Part shown: positions 18,837-29,869 of the stretch, piece after piece
Numbering within the stretch: position 1 is the first letter of the stretch
How the letters are laid out: each line of letters begins with the position of its first letter
Origin: an uncultured Paracoccaceae bacterium
GTDB lineage: Bacteria > Pseudomonadota > Alphaproteobacteria > Rhodobacterales > Rhodobacteraceae
Length of the DNA stretch: 64,000 nt
Direction of reading: 5' to 3'
Assembly (NCBI GenBank): GCA_937146765.1
Contig: CAKZRP010000064.1
Coordinates: 1-64,000 of the forward strand
Translations under genes and position numbers: made by a program
Notes under the pieces: model-generated
Databases searched by the model: none
The model's input: the letters and a program-made list of their open reading frames with translations, nothing else
Told to the model about the DNA's origin: nothing

Positions 18837-19628
18837 TCAGGTGGGGAACTGCCAGCTTTCGGCAGCCTCCGCGATATCAGTGACGGTCTTCAAAAGCTGT
18901 GGCCGCAGGGCGGTCAGCCCCTCGAGCGATTGACGCTCGGTGGATGAGGTGATCGACATGCCGCCCATGACCCGCCCCTTGGAGGAGAGGATCGGCGCGG
19001 CGATGCAGATGATGCCGGGCTCGTGCTCCTCGCGGTCAAAGGCGATGCCTTCGTTGCGAATCTCGTCAAGCTCGGTGCGAAAGGCGGCCTCATCGCTGAG
19101 CGTGTGTTCGGTGTGGCGAAAGAAGGCCTGCCGACGGATCGCATCTTCGCGGACGTCGCCCTCCAGATGGGCGATCATCGCCTTGCCAACGCCAGTGCAA
19201 TAGCCGGGGCCGATCTTGCCCGCTTGGCTGAACATCTCGATCGGGGTGCGGGCATTGCGCTTGTCGACATAGAGCACCTGACCGCGATCGAGCTGGGCGA
19301 GGTGAATCGTCTCGCCCACCTCAGCCGAGAGCGCATCAAGGTAGGGGCGCGCGACGGGCGCCAGCGAGCTTTGCCGCCAGGCCGCATGGGCCAGCCGCAC
19401 CAGCCGCAATCCCGGCGAATAGGTCTGCTGCACCTCGTCAAAACAGAGCATCCCCTGATTCGTCAGCGTTTGGATCAGACGGTAGAGCGTCGCCTTGGGA
19501 TGCGGCGAGGCCGAGAGCAGCTCGCCAAAGCGCACAGGACGTCCGTATTCGGCGACCTGATCCAAAACTTCCAAGGCTTTTCCGACGGTTCCGTCATTGC
19601 CGCGTTGCGGCGCGTCCGGCGTTGTCAT
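18837..19628 (-). CDS. IclR family transcriptional regulator of the galactoside operon
   Basis: 263 residues. An N-terminal winged helix-turn-helix (RFGELLSASPHPKATLYRLIQ) is followed by the IclR effector-binding domain (GETIHLAQLDRGQVLYVDKR, ending near GGMSITS). IclR proteins act as tetramers or dimers on palindromic operators, usually as repressors released by a pathway metabolite. The gene is divergent from the galactoside operon, and a dyad close to the IclR consensus lies between them. The effector is probably galactose-derived but unidentified. Confidence 0.92.
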   Translation of the reverse strand: MTTPDAPQRGNDGTVGKALEVLDQVAEYGRPVRFGELLSASPHPKATLYRLIQTLTNQGMLCFDEVQQTYSPGLRLVRLAHAAWRQSSLAPVARPYLDALSAEVGETIHLAQLDRGQVLYVDKRNARTPIEMFSQAGKIGPGYCTGVGKAMIAHLEGDVREDAIRRQAFFRHTEHTLSDEAAFRTELDEIRNEGIAFDREEHEPGIICIAAPILSSKGRVMGGMSITSSTERQSLEGLTALRPQLLKTVTDIAEAAESWQFPT

Positions 19629-19672
19629 TGCTCTCCTCCCTTACGTCTCTGAACCCGAAAGTGAAGAGACTG

Positions 19673-19702
19673 TTGACATTCATAGCCAGACTCCTCCATG
19701 GT
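19673..19702 (+). promoter_or_regulatory. Candidate promoter of the galactoside operon
   Basis: A perfect -35 TTGACA (19673-19678) is followed after 18 bp by CATGGT (19697-19702) as a weak -10. The weak -10 overlaps the left arm of the IclR-type dyad, which is how a repressor would block initiation. Confidence 0.5.
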
Positions 19703-19738
19703 TTCAATAGTTGGAAACTGGTTCCATTATGTGAAACC
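19700..19738. promoter_or_regulatory. Nested dyad, IclR-type operator
   Basis: The inner palindrome TGGAAACTGGTTCCA (19712-19726) has perfect 5-bp arms and the 15-bp size of the E. coli IclR consensus TGGAAATNATTTCCA. The outer arms GGTTTCA (19700-19706) and TGAAACC (19732-19738) share the same centre, 19719. It lies between divergent iclR and the sugar operon, 31 bp before the binding-protein gene. Confidence 0.75.
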
Positions 19739-19768
19739 AAACACCGACAGTCAATATGGGAGGATACC

Positions 19769-21022
19769 ATGAACTTGCTGAAGGGAACGGCCGCAGGATT
19801 TGCGATGGCCGTGGGGTTGGCCGCATCTGCTCAGGCTGCTGATCTGAGCGGGACGCTCAAGATTTTCTCGGATATGTCGAACCCGGCACCGCGCGCGGTG
19901 ATGGAAAAGCTGGCAGCGGATTTCGACGCGCTGCACCCGAACCTGACGGTCGAACTGACCGTGATCGACCGCGAAGCCTATAAGACCCAGATCCGCAACT
20001 TCCTGACTGCAAACGCGCCGGATGTTGCCAACTGGTATGCCGCAAACCGCATGCGGCCCTATGTTTCCGCCGGCCTGTTTGAGGACGTCTCCGACCTCTG
20101 GGCCGAGCCTGCGATTGCCGATAACCTGGCGTCGACCAAAGGCGCGATGACGCTGGACGGCAAGCAGTGGGGCGTGCCCTATACCTACTACCAGTGGGGC
20201 GTCTACTACCGCGAAGACATCTACAAAGAGCTTGGCCTCGAAGAGCCCAAAGACTGGGATACCTTCAAGGCGAACTGCCAGAAGATCATCGACAGCGGCA
20301 AGAAGTGCTTCACCATCGGCACCAAGTTCCTTTGGACCGCTGGCGGCTGGTTCGATTACCTGAACATGCGCACCAATGGCTATGACTTCCACATGGCGCT
20401 GACCAATGGCGAGATCGCCTGGACCGATGACCGTGTGAAGCAGACCTTCGCCAATTGGCGCGAGCTGATCGACATGGGCGCGTTCATCGACAACCACCAG
20501 TCCTACAGCTGGCAGGAAGCGCTGCCCTTCATGGTGAACGGCGATGCGGCTGGCTACCTGATGGGCAACTTCGCGGTGGCGCCGCTGCGTGAGGCTGGTC
20601 TGACGGATGAGCAGATCGACTTCTACCAGTTCCCGGCGATCAACCCGGATGTCGCACTGGCGGAAGACGCGCCGACTGATACCTTCCACATCCCGTCGGG
20701 AGCGCAGAACAAGGAAGCGGCGCGCGAGTTCCTGCGCTATGTGACCTCTGCTGACGTGCAAACTGCGATCAACGCAGGCTCCGCGCTGGGCCAGCTGCCG
20801 GTCAATGCCTCCTCCTCGGTGGATAACGACGAGATGCTGAACCAAGGCTTCGAGATGCTGTCTTCGAACAGCCCAGGCGGCATCGCGCAGTTCTTTGACC
20901 GCGACGCGCCGGCCGAGATGGCCTCGGTGGCGATGGAGGGCTTCCAGGAGTTCATGGTGTTCCCTGACAATCTGGACGAGATCCTCGACCGCCTCGAAAA
21001 AGCACGCGGGCGCGTGTATTAA
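19769..21022 (+). CDS. ABC sugar importer substrate-binding protein (CUT1)
   Basis: 417 residues from ATG 19769 after GGGAGGA. It has a Sec signal peptide ending AQAAD, then a type 1 extracellular solute-binding fold (FNSWKL-type upstream residues belong to an artificial extension and are excluded). Motifs include VPYTYYQWGVYYREDIYKEL and PSGAQNKEAAREFLRYV. It captures a sugar in the periplasm and delivers it to the two permeases encoded next. The alpha- and beta-galactosidases downstream suggest raffinose/melibiose- or lactose-like galactosides, but specificity cannot be read directly. It is the first gene of a long operon. Confidence 0.92.
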   Translation: MNLLKGTAAGFAMAVGLAASAQAADLSGTLKIFSDMSNPAPRAVMEKLAADFDALHPNLTVELTVIDREAYKTQIRNFLTANAPDVANWYAANRMRPYVSAGLFEDVSDLWAEPAIADNLASTKGAMTLDGKQWGVPYTYYQWGVYYREDIYKELGLEEPKDWDTFKANCQKIIDSGKKCFTIGTKFLWTAGGWFDYLNMRTNGYDFHMALTNGEIAWTDDRVKQTFANWRELIDMGAFIDNHQSYSWQEALPFMVNGDAAGYLMGNFAVAPLREAGLTDEQIDFYQFPAINPDVALAEDAPTDTFHIPSGAQNKEAAREFLRYVTSADVQTAINAGSALGQLPVNASSSVDNDEMLNQGFEMLSSNSPGGIAQFFDRDAPAEMASVAMEGFQEFMVFPDNLDEILDRLEKARGRVY

Positions 21023-21031
21023 TCCAGACCT

Positions 21032-21064
21032 TTGCGGGCGGAGGCACTGTGCCTTTGCCCGCAA
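21032..21064 (+). other. Intercistronic hairpin between binding-protein and permease genes
   Basis: Outer arms TTGCGGGC (21032-21039) and GCCCGCAA (21057-21064) enclose inner arms AGGCA and TGCCT. A second palindrome, GGGCACAGTGCCC, follows at about 21085-21097. Such structures behind binding-protein genes commonly protect the upstream mRNA and keep permease levels lower. Confidence 0.6.
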
Positions 21065-21173
21065 TCTCCTTGGTCTGACCTACGTGGGCACAGTGCCCCG
21101 TCACACCCTTGCTGATTTGCCCTGACGCCGAGTGCCCCTCGCGCGCGGGCCAGATGTTCCGGGAGATACTCCT

Positions 21174-22097
21174 TTGGCCGACACTTCGATGCCGCACTCA
21201 GATGGCGCGCCCGGCTGGATCCGCCGCAACCGGCAGGCGCTCGCGCCTGCCTTGTTCCTTTTGCCTGGGGTCCTGTTCTTTCTCTTCTACGTGATCTTTC
21301 CGATCCTGCAGAGCTTCAACCTGTCCTTCTATCGCTGGGACGGTCTGGGCGATCCGGTCTATGTGGGCGTCGACAACTATGTCGAGCTACTGGACGACCG
21401 CGCTTTCGAGGTCTCGCTCTGGAACAACTTCAAGTGGCTTCTGATGTACTTGCTGGCGATCCCGGCCGGCCTCGCGATTGCGCTGTTCCTCAATCAGAAT
21501 GTCTTTGGCATCCGCCTCTACAAGTCGCTGTTCTTCTTCCCCTTCGTGATCAGCCAGGTCGTGGTGGGGCTGGTGTTCAGCTGGTTCTATGACCCGACCT
21601 TTGGCCTGCTCAATCAGATCCTCGGTTTCTTCGGGCTGGGCACGCTCAACGTGCTGGGGGATCCGAACCTGGTGACCTATGGCATCATCGTGGCGGGTCT
21701 CTGGCCGCAGACGGCCTATTGCATGATCCTCTACCTAACCGGCCTCAACGCGGTGGACCCGGAGCAGGTGGAGGCAGCGCGGCTGGATGGCGCCAAGGGG
21801 CTGAAGATGCTGTGGTATGTGATCATTCCCCAGCTCAGACCCGCAACCTTTATCGCTTTTGTGGTGACGATCATCGGCGCGCTGCGCTCCTTTGACCTCA
21901 TCTCGATCATGACCAACGGCGGGCCCTTTGGCTCCAGTCGGGTGTTGTCCTTTTACATGTTTGAAAAAGCGCTGTCGGAATACGGCTTCCGCATGGGCTA
22001 TGGCGCAGCCATCGCCGTGGTGCTGTTCCTGATCATGCTGTGCTTCATCGCCTACTTCCTGTGGTCGATGTATCAAGAAGAGAAAGGCGGCCGCTGA
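21174..22097 (+). CDS. ABC sugar importer permease (MalF-like)
   Basis: 307 residues if translation starts at TTG 21174, which has GGGAGA seven bases upstream; ATG 21189 is the alternative. Six hydrophobic helices are visible. The first is ALFLLPGVLFFLFYVIFP, and the cytoplasmic EAA loop reads EAARLDGAKGLKMLWYVIIP. It forms half of the membrane channel of the CUT1 importer. The TGA shares one base with the ATG of the second permease. Confidence 0.9.
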   Translation: MADTSMPHSDGAPGWIRRNRQALAPALFLLPGVLFFLFYVIFPILQSFNLSFYRWDGLGDPVYVGVDNYVELLDDRAFEVSLWNNFKWLLMYLLAIPAGLAIALFLNQNVFGIRLYKSLFFFPFVISQVVVGLVFSWFYDPTFGLLNQILGFFGLGTLNVLGDPNLVTYGIIVAGLWPQTAYCMILYLTGLNAVDPEQVEAARLDGAKGLKMLWYVIIPQLRPATFIAFVVTIIGALRSFDLISIMTNGGPFGSSRVLSFYMFEKALSEYGFRMGYGAAIAVVLFLIMLCFIAYFLWSMYQEEKGGR

Positions 22098-22945
22098 TGT
22101 TCCCGCGTCCCATCGAGAAATCCTCGCCCGCCTGGGCGGCCACTTACCAGGCGCTGGTGCCGATGGCGCTGGTGCTCTGGCTTTTGCCGCTCATTGCAGT
22201 TGCGGTCTTTTCTATCAAGCCGGATGTGGATTTCACCTCCGGCAACTACTGGGGCTGGCCCTCGGCCTTCAAGGGCTTTGAGAACTACGGCAAGGTCTTC
22301 TTCGCCTCCGACATGCCGCGCTATCTGATGAATTCGGTACTGATCACGGTGCCGACGGTGATCGGCGCAGTAGCCTTGTCCTGCATGACCGGCTTTGCGC
22401 TGGGCGTGTATAAGTTTCGGGGCAACCTGTTGCTGTTCTTCATGTTTGTGGCGGGGAACTTTGTGCCCTTCCAGATCCTGATGGTGCCGGTACGGGATCT
22501 GACGCTGGACATGGGGCTGTATAATACCAAGCTTGGACTGGTGCTGTTCCATGTCGCCTTCCAGACCGGGTTTTGTACGCTGTTCATGCGCAACTTCATC
22601 CGGGCGCTGCCGTTTGAGCTGATCGAGGCGGCACGGGTCGAGGGCGTGGCGGAATGGCGGATCTTCTGGTTCATCGTGCTGCCCCTGATGAAGCCCGCGA
22701 TTGCAGCCCTGTCGGTGCTGATCTTCACCTTCATCTGGAACGATTACTTCTGGGCGGTGGTGCTGACCCAAGGGGCGGAGAGCCAGCCGGTGACGGCAGG
22801 GATCACCTCCTTCAACGCGCAATATCGCGCGGCCTATCACATGATGAGCGCTGGCTCGATCGTGGCGGCCCTGCCTCCGGTGGCGATGTTCTTCCTGATG
22901 CAGCGGCATTTCATTGCGGGCTTGACCCTCGGAGCGGTGAAATGA
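22097..22945 (+). CDS. ABC sugar importer permease (MalG-like)
   Basis: 282 residues. The membrane protein has the MalG-type EAA loop EAARVEGVAEWRIFWFIVLP and ends shortly after the last helix. It partners the MalF-like permease. ATG 22097 overlaps the previous stop by one base; upstream in-frame starts would lie inside the first permease. Its stop overlaps the alpha-galactosidase start by four bases (ATGA). Confidence 0.9.
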   Translation: MFPRPIEKSSPAWAATYQALVPMALVLWLLPLIAVAVFSIKPDVDFTSGNYWGWPSAFKGFENYGKVFFASDMPRYLMNSVLITVPTVIGAVALSCMTGFALGVYKFRGNLLLFFMFVAGNFVPFQILMVPVRDLTLDMGLYNTKLGLVLFHVAFQTGFCTLFMRNFIRALPFELIEAARVEGVAEWRIFWFIVLPLMKPAIAALSVLIFTFIWNDYFWAVVLTQGAESQPVTAGITSFNAQYRAAYHMMSAGSIVAALPPVAMFFLMQRHFIAGLTLGAVK

Positions 22946-25004
22946 GCGACGCACTGCAAATCTGGCGGATCGATGCGCCGGGTCAAACGCTGGTGCTGTC
23001 GTCGGACGGCGGTCTTCCCGGCGCGCTCTATTGGGGGCCTTCGCTGCTGCCGGAGACGGATCTTGCCGCACTGGCGCGCGCCTGCGAACAGGAGGTGACG
23101 GGCGGGATGATCGACAGTCTGCCGCCGCTGTCGCTTTGTCCTGAGGCGTCGCTGTCCTTTGAAGGCCAGCCGGGGTTGGTGGCCTACCGGGATGGCGCGC
23201 CGCTCTATCCGCGGTTTCGGCTGGAAGAGGCGAATGCGGCGCAGTTCACCTGTCGAGATCGCGCGCTGGGGCTGACGCTGGTCTTCGACTTTGACGTTCT
23301 GGGCGAGACGATTGCGGCCACGACCACATTGACCTCAGAGGAGGAAATCACCCTGCACCACCTCGCCGCGCCGGTTATGCCGGGGCCGCAGATGGGGCAG
23401 GAGATCGTGGATTTCTCCGGTCGCTGGATTGGTGAGTTTCAGATCGAGCGGGCGTCGTGGCGGGCGGGCATTCACAAGCGCGAGGCGCGCTCTGGTCGTT
23501 CTGGTCACGAGCATCCGCCCTTGGCCTATTTCCCGGAAGGGGGTGCATCCAACACGCAAGGCACCGTCTTTGCCATGCACTATGGCTGGTCCGGCGGGCA
23601 TGTGATGCTGGCCGAGGAGATGCCCTCGGGGCGGCGACAAATCCAATGGGGACACGCGACAGGGACGCGCGCTGCTGGGACCACGTTTCGCACGGCGCCG
23701 CTCTACCTCGCGGTGTCGCAACGGGGCTTCAACGGCTGCGCGGTAGCGTTTCAGCGCCTGCTGCGCGACCATGTGGTGGTCTGGCCGAAGCCTGAGGTGC
23801 CGCGTCCGGTCCATTACAACTGCTGGGAAGCAGTCTATTTCAAGCACGACTTTGGCGTGTTGAGCGAGATCGCCGAGCGCGCCGCCAAACTGGGGGCGGA
23901 GCGGTTTGTGCTCGACGATGGTTGGTTCGGCAAGCGGGATGACGATACCTCTTCCCTTGGCGATTGGGAGATCGACCGGCGCAAATGGCCCGAGGGGCTG
24001 ACGCCACTGATCGACCATGTCGAGCGTCTCGGGATGACCTTTGGTCTCTGGGTGGAGCCGGAGATGGTCAACCGCGACAGCGATCTGGCGCGGGCGCATC
24101 CGGACTGGATCCTCGGGCCGCTGGATCAGATCGAAGGCCGCCAACAGCGGGTCTTGGACCTATCGCGGGACGAGGTGCGCGCGCACCTGTTCCAGAAGCT
24201 CTCTGCGATCCTCAGCGAGAACCGCATCGACTATCTGAAATGGGATCACAACCGCCTGCTGCCCATCGCCGATGCGGCGCAAGCCGAGGGGATCTATGCC
24301 CTGCTGCGGGACCTGCGCAACTCCTTCCCGGAGGTCGAAATCGAAAGCTGCGCCTCTGGCGGGGGGCGGATCGACGCGGGCATCCTGAGCCTGACACAGC
24401 GGGTCTGGCTTTCGGACAGCAATGACGCGCTGGAGCGTTTGCGCATCCAGCACGACGCGGCGCTGCTGTTGCCGATGCCGGTGACCGGCTCACATGTTGG
24501 GCCGCGGACCTGCCATACCTCCGGGCGCACTATCGACATTCATATGCGCGCCTGGGTCGCGGCCCAGCGGCATATGGGGTTTGAGATGGACCCGCGCGAG
24601 TTGACTGAGGCCGAGACGCAGGTCCTGACCCGTGTTACGACGTGGTGGAAGGGCAATCGGGACTGGCGGATGGGGGCGGATATCCTGGGCCTCGACAGCG
24701 CCGATGCAAGTGTCACAGCCGAGCAGCAACTGGCGGCAGATGGCAGCCGCTTTGTGGTCTTTGCCGGTAAGGCGCGGACTTCGCATCAGATCATGCCACG
24801 GCCGCTGCGCCTGACCGGGCTTGACCCCAAGGCGCTGTACCGGATTGACCTCGTGAACCGGGACGAGTTGCACCATCTTTCCCGAGGGCGCACCGCGCTG
24901 AAGGACGGACCGCTGACCCTCAGCGGCCAAATCCTGATGCAGCAGGGGCTGACCCTTCCCTGGCAATTTCCTGAAACGATCTGGGTGATCGAAGGAGAAC
25001 AACT

Positions 25005-25008
<4 letters not shown>
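22942..25008 (+). CDS. Alpha-galactosidase, GH36
   Basis: 688 residues. GH36 motifs occur in order: FVLDDGWFG near 325, LWVEPEMVN near 370, the nucleophile region LKWDHNR (Asp435), ESCASGGGR near 470, and SDSNDALER (491-499), which carries the acid/base Asp. There is no signal peptide, so it acts in the cytoplasm on imported alpha-galactosides such as melibiose or raffinose, releasing galactose. The length suits the bacterial tetrameric GH36 group. ATG 22942 overlaps the permease stop. An apparent upstream extension is a frame running inside the permease gene. Confidence 0.95.
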
Positions 25009-26720
<1,712 letters not shown>

Positions 26721-26721
26721 T

Positions 26722-27492
26722 ATGGATCTGAACGCAACTTTCCACGATCTTGAGGGCGCCTCTGTCTTCATCACCGGCGGCGGCTCCGGCATCGGTGCTT
26801 CGCTCACCGAAGGGTTCTTGCGGCAGGGCGCCAAGGTGGCCTTTGTCGGGCGCTCGGATGCGAGTGCTTTTGCCGACCGAATGGAGGCGGAGACCGGCAA
26901 CCGCCCACTGTTCCTCCAGTGCGACATCACCGATATCGCCGCGTTGAAGGCGGCGGTGGCGCAGGCCTCTGACCACCATGGGCCCATCGGGGTGCTGGTC
27001 AACAACGCGGCGAACGACCAGCGACACGCGACGCTGGAGGTGGACGAGGCGTTTTGGGACTGGTCGCAGTCGATCAACCTCAAGGCCTATTTCTTTGCCT
27101 GTCAGGCGGTGATCCCGGGGATGCAAGCGCTCGGTGGCGGCGCCATCGTGAACTTCACCTCCATCAGCTACATGATGGGGAACAGCGGCTATCCGGCCTA
27201 TACGACGGCGAACTCCGGCATCAACGGGATGACCCGCAGCCTCGCCCGCGAGTTTGGCCCCGACCGCATCCGCGTCAATGCAATCGCTCCGGGCTGGGTG
27301 CTGACCGAAAAGCAGATTGAGAAATGGGCCACGCCCGAGGGGCTCGCTGCCCATCTCGAACGCCAGTGCCTGAAGGACCATCTCGCACCGCAAGACATCG
27401 TGGAGTCGACGCTGTTCCTCGCCTCGAAAGCCAGCCGCATGATCTCCGGTCAGGCCTTGGTGGTCGACGGCGGCGTTGTGGTGTCGGGATGA
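26722..27492 (+). CDS. SDR oxidoreductase, probable D-galactose 1-dehydrogenase
   Basis: 256 residues. The classical SDR fold has TGGGSGIG at about 17-24, NNAAND near 94, Ser147 and Tyr160. The position of the normally invariant catalytic lysine (YxxxK) is Asn164: the sequence reads Tyr-Thr-Thr-Ala-Asn. By pathway logic it should oxidise galactose to galactonolactone, the only step otherwise missing from the operon. It could also act on a different polyol or sugar. It begins one base after the dehydratase stop and overlaps dgoK by four bases. Confidence 0.82.
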   Translation: MDLNATFHDLEGASVFITGGGSGIGASLTEGFLRQGAKVAFVGRSDASAFADRMEAETGNRPLFLQCDITDIAALKAAVAQASDHHGPIGVLVNNAANDQRHATLEVDEAFWDWSQSINLKAYFFACQAVIPGMQALGGGAIVNFTSISYMMGNSGYPAYTTANSGINGMTRSLAREFGPDRIRVNAIAPGWVLTEKQIEKWATPEGLAAHLERQCLKDHLAPQDIVESTLFLASKASRMISGQALVVDGGVVVSG

Positions 27493-28403
27493 GCGACCCG
27501 GATCATATCCCTGCCGCCTGGGTCGCAGTGGACTGGGGCACCTCGCATCTGCGGCTCTGGCCGATGGGTGCGGATGGGGTGCCGCTGTGCCGGATCGACT
27601 CTGACAAGGGCATGTCGAGTCTGACCGCGGACGCCTATGAACAGACACTTTTGGCTTTATTAGAGCCTTATCTTGGCTCTGATGCGGTTTTGGATGTTGT
27701 CTGTTGCGGCATGGCAGGTTCGCGTCAGGGCTGGGCTGAAGCCCCCTATGCGGCTGCCCCCTGCCCGCCGCCCTCCTTTGACCGGGCCACCCGCGTTGCG
27801 ACCCGGGATGCCCGTCTTCGGGTCTATATCCTTCCCGGGGTCAAGCAGGCGGTGCCGGCGGATGTGATGCGCGGCGAGGAGACCCAGATCGCCGGCGTCC
27901 TTGCCAATCATCCGGAGTTCGACGGGGTCATCTGTCTGCCTGGAACCCATACCAAATGGGTTTCGGTGAAGGCGGGCGAGATCACCGGCTTTGCCACCTT
28001 CCTTTCGGGCGAGTTGTTCCAGCTCGTCAGTCAGCATTCCGTCCTGCGGCACACTCTGGCCCCCAAGGGCTGGGATACCGCGGCCTTCGAGGACGGCTGC
28101 CGGGTCGGCGCCGCTGCGCCTGCACGGCTCGCCAATGCGCTCTTTGGTCTGCGCGCGGAGGCCCTGCTCGACGATCTCGATCCGATTGCAGCCCGCGCCC
28201 GTGCCTCGGGCTATCTGCTCGGCATGGAAATCGAGGCCCTGCGGGGCGAATGGCAGGGGCGTTCCGTGGTGATCGTGGGCGAGAATGAGATCGCGCAGGC
28301 CTATGCCACTGCCCTCGCGCTACAGGGGGCGACGGCCGAGGTGACGGACGCCGAAAAAGTCACGCTGGCGGGCCTCAGCGCCGCCCGTGCAAAAATGATC
28401 TGA
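27489..28403 (+). CDS. dgoK: 2-dehydro-3-deoxygalactonokinase DgoK
   Basis: 304 residues. The family ATPase opening AVDWGTSHLRLW is present, with LPGTHTKWVSV in the middle (about 145-155) and FLSGELFQLVSQHSVL. It phosphorylates 2-keto-3-deoxygalactonate at C6 with ATP. The start ATG overlaps the SDR stop (ATGA). The dgoA gene follows after 11 bp with a GAGGAG site. Confidence 0.94.
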   Translation: MSDPDHIPAAWVAVDWGTSHLRLWPMGADGVPLCRIDSDKGMSSLTADAYEQTLLALLEPYLGSDAVLDVVCCGMAGSRQGWAEAPYAAAPCPPPSFDRATRVATRDARLRVYILPGVKQAVPADVMRGEETQIAGVLANHPEFDGVICLPGTHTKWVSVKAGEITGFATFLSGELFQLVSQHSVLRHTLAPKGWDTAAFEDGCRVGAAAPARLANALFGLRAEALLDDLDPIAARARASGYLLGMEIEALRGEWQGRSVVIVGENEIAQAYATALALQGATAEVTDAEKVTLAGLSAARAKMI

Positions 28404-28414
28404 GGAGACACATA

Positions 28415-29020
28415 ATGAGCCGCAATCTGATCGCCATTCTGCGGGGGCTGACACTGGCAGAGGCTCTGCCGGTCACCGATGCGTTGATCGAGGCCGGGAT
28501 CACCCGGATCGAGGTGCCGCTGAACTCGCCGCAGCCCTTCGACAGTATCGCCGCCATGGTGGACCATGCGTCGGATCGGGCCTTGATCGGAGCGGGGACC
28601 GTGCTTGATACCCAATCTGTTGCGCGCCTCAAGGAGATCGGCGCCCAGATGGTGGTATCGCCCGATTGCAATCCGGGCGTCATCGCTGCGACCAAGGCGG
28701 CGGGACTGCTCTCCTATCCCGGAGTCTTCACCCCGACCGAGGCCTTTGCCGCACTGCGCGCCGGGGCCGACGGGCTGAAGTTCTTTCCGGCCTTCAAGCT
28801 GGGTCTCGACGGGTTTCAGGCGCTGAAGGCGGTGTTGCCTGCGCAGGCCGCGACCTATGCGGTTGGTGGCGTTGGACCTGCGAATTTCGCCGAGTGGAAA
28901 TCCGCAGGCATCAGCGGCTTTGGCATCGGGACCGGCCTCTTCAAACCCGGCATGACTCTCGCGGAGATCGCCGCCAATGCCGAAACCATGGTGCGGGCCT
29001 ATGACGAGGTCTTTGCATGA
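28415..29020 (+). CDS. dgoA: 2-dehydro-3-deoxy-6-phosphogalactonate aldolase DgoA
   Basis: 201 residues of the class I KDPG/KDPGal aldolase family. Motifs are LIGAGTVLD and FFPAFKLGLDG, whose Lys is the Schiff-base residue. It splits KDPGal into pyruvate and glyceraldehyde-3-phosphate. KDPG (Eda-type) activity is an alternative, but adjacency to dgoK decides for galactonate. The stop overlaps the next start (ATGA). Confidence 0.94.
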   Translation: MSRNLIAILRGLTLAEALPVTDALIEAGITRIEVPLNSPQPFDSIAAMVDHASDRALIGAGTVLDTQSVARLKEIGAQMVVSPDCNPGVIAATKAAGLLSYPGVFTPTEAFAALRAGADGLKFFPAFKLGLDGFQALKAVLPAQAATYAVGGVGPANFAEWKSAGISGFGIGTGLFKPGMTLAEIAANAETMVRAYDEVFA

Positions 29021-29862
29021 CGGCCCAGGTCTACAGCACGATCCCCTGCACGCTTGGCGAAGGCCCGCTCTGGCACCCCGAGCGGCAGCAGCTGTTCTGG
29101 TTCGACATCCTCGGCAAGCGGATGCTTTCGGTCGAGGGAGACGAGGAACGCATCTGGCAATTCGACGAATGTGTCTCTGCCGCCGGCTGGGTGGACCGCG
29201 ACACTCTGCTGATGGCAAGCGAAACCGGCCTCTGGCGGCTTGACCTGTTGAGTGAGGAACGCATCCTTCTGTCCCCGCTTGAGGCCGACAATCCTGTGAC
29301 TCGCTCCAACGACGGGCGGGCGGATCCCTGGAGCGGATTCTGGATCGGCACCATGGGCTTTAACGCGGAGAAGGGCGCGGGGGCCATTTATCGCTACTTC
29401 CGGGGCGAGCTGCGCAAACTGGTGAGCGATGTGACCATCTCCAACGCGATCTGCTTCGCACCGGACCGCGCTTGCGCCTATTACACCGACACCGATGTCG
29501 GCAAGATCATGCGCCAGCCGCTGGCGGCGGCGGATGGCTGGCCCGAGGGCAAACCGGAGGTCTTCCTGGATCTCGGTCATGAGGCTTTTGGCGTCGACGG
29601 CGCGGTGGTGGATGCCAGTGGCAACCTCTGGAATGCCCAATGGGGCGCCGGGCGCGTGGCCTGCTACAGCCCTGAAGGCGCCTTGTTGGAGACTGTTCTG
29701 GTTCCGACGCCGCAATCCTCCTGCCCGGCTTTTGGCGGCGCGGATCTCTCTACCCTCTACATCACCACGGCGGCCGATGGGGTTGAAACCCCGCCCGCTG
29801 GCCAGACCTTCACTGCACCGACCACCACGGTTGGGCAGCGCGAACATCAAGTCATCCTGTGA
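29017..29862 (+). CDS. SMP-30/gluconolactonase family lactonase (likely galactonolactonase)
   Basis: 281 residues, six-bladed beta-propeller of the SMP-30/regucalcin family. Metal-site residues are visible in TLGEGPLWHP (Glu), RSNDGRAD (Asn), ASGNLWNAQWG (Asn) and FGGADLSTLYIT (Asp). It should open the galactonolactone ring made by the dehydrogenase. It sits between dgoA and the beta-galactosidase gene with a four-base overlap upstream. Confidence 0.9.
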   Translation: MTAQVYSTIPCTLGEGPLWHPERQQLFWFDILGKRMLSVEGDEERIWQFDECVSAAGWVDRDTLLMASETGLWRLDLLSEERILLSPLEADNPVTRSNDGRADPWSGFWIGTMGFNAEKGAGAIYRYFRGELRKLVSDVTISNAICFAPDRACAYYTDTDVGKIMRQPLAAADGWPEGKPEVFLDLGHEAFGVDGAVVDASGNLWNAQWGAGRVACYSPEGALLETVLVPTPQSSCPAFGGADLSTLYITTAADGVETPPAGQTFTAPTTTVGQREHQVIL

Positions 29863-29869
29863 GACCGTC

